Made by a program: the position numbers and the translations under genes. Under the pieces are notes generated by a model. That model was not told the DNA's origin and did no database searches. It was given only the letters and a program-made list of their open reading frames with translations. From NCBI GenBank assembly GCA_937952895.1, contig CALFYC010000001.1, positions 1 to 22,498 of the forward strand: a stretch of 22,498 nucleotides of DNA. Reading direction: 5' to 3'. The stretch's first letter is position 1; each line of letters begins with the position of its first letter. Below are positions 22,261 to 22,498 of the stretch, in pieces. This stretch comes from an uncultured Neisseriaceae bacterium (GTDB lineage: Bacteria > Pseudomonadota > Gammaproteobacteria > Burkholderiales > UBA11063).

Positions 22261-22498
22261 TAATTTTCCCGTCAATATTTTTCCAAATTTCTTTAGAAAA
22301 ATTAAATTTTTTTTCAAACAACATAAAAGAAAAATCTAAAACATTATTTGGATTGTAATAATAAAGATTATCAATATTTTTTAAAACTATTGAAGCAATA
22401 TCTTCAAAATTATTAATAGCAATATGGCTATTTAAAAACAAATTTAATAAAGCAGCATCATAAACAACAAGATTTACCTCATTCCAATAAAGCAAATT
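22250..22498 (-). CDS. Hypothetical protein, C-terminal part; cut by right edge
   Basis: About 82 residues are visible. The frame is open to the window edge, so the true start is probably outside. The sequence is rich in Leu, Asn and Phe and mostly helical (LLNLFLNSHIAINNFEDIAS), with no motif I recognise. Its stop lies 11 bases inside recA exon 1, indicating coupled translation with recA. Confidence 0.55.
   Translation of the reverse strand, partial: NLLYWNEVNLVVYDAALLNLFLNSHIAINNFEDIASIVLKNIDNLYYYNPNNVLDFSFMLFEKKFNFSKEIWKNIDGKINDS

Overview
The window is AT-rich (roughly 70% A+T by eye) and gene-dense. Every convincing gene is on the minus strand, head to tail, with many ATGA or TAATG overlaps and almost no intergenic space. 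The gene set is a phage-type DNA replication, recombination and nucleotide module: ribonucleotide reductase large subunit, ATP-dependent DNA ligase, primase-helicase, Cas4/RecB-like nuclease, DnaE-type DNA polymerase, HU-like protein, MazG-like pyrophosphatase, HNH nuclease and RecA. With the density of self-splicing elements, this points to a large double-stranded DNA bacteriophage. The host cannot be named. TAA, TAG and TGA all act as stops. No tRNA, rRNA or CRISPR array was seen.

Read 5'->3' on the coding (minus) strand, from the right edge: a partial unknown gene; recA, with an intein in its Walker A motif and a group I intron near its L2 region; an HNH protein; a MazG-like protein; small proteins including HU; the N-terminal half of DnaE (PHP domain); an unknown 182-aa protein; the C-terminal, catalytic part of DnaE in three exons with two group I introns; a small protein; a Cas4-like nuclease with a group I intron; a primase-helicase with a group I intron; three hypothetical or nuclease genes; a truncated copy of the ligase N-terminus; a free-standing GIY-YIG endonuclease; the DNA ligase; and nrdA, which runs off the left edge.

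The dominant theme is selfish elements in essential replication genes. I can delimit five group I introns to the base by joining conserved protein motifs across them, and all carry recognisable P/Q/R/S core elements. Each encodes a homing endonuclease: two LAGLIDADG, two GIY-YIG (one with zinc ribbons) and one Vsr-like EDxHD. There are also a free-standing GIY-YIG enzyme, a free-standing EDxHD-like enzyme and an HNH-bearing intein. Four of the five introns, in four different genes and with three different endonuclease families, share a short terminal hairpin with UAACGA in its loop, ending exactly 18 nt before the 3' splice site.

Two structural oddities stand out. First, DnaE is encoded as two separate polypeptides, split just before the catalytic aspartates, with an unrelated gene between them; an intron then separates the codons around those aspartates. 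Second, a divergent, truncated copy of the ligase N-terminal domain sits on the far side of a GIY-YIG endonuclease gene from the intact ligase.
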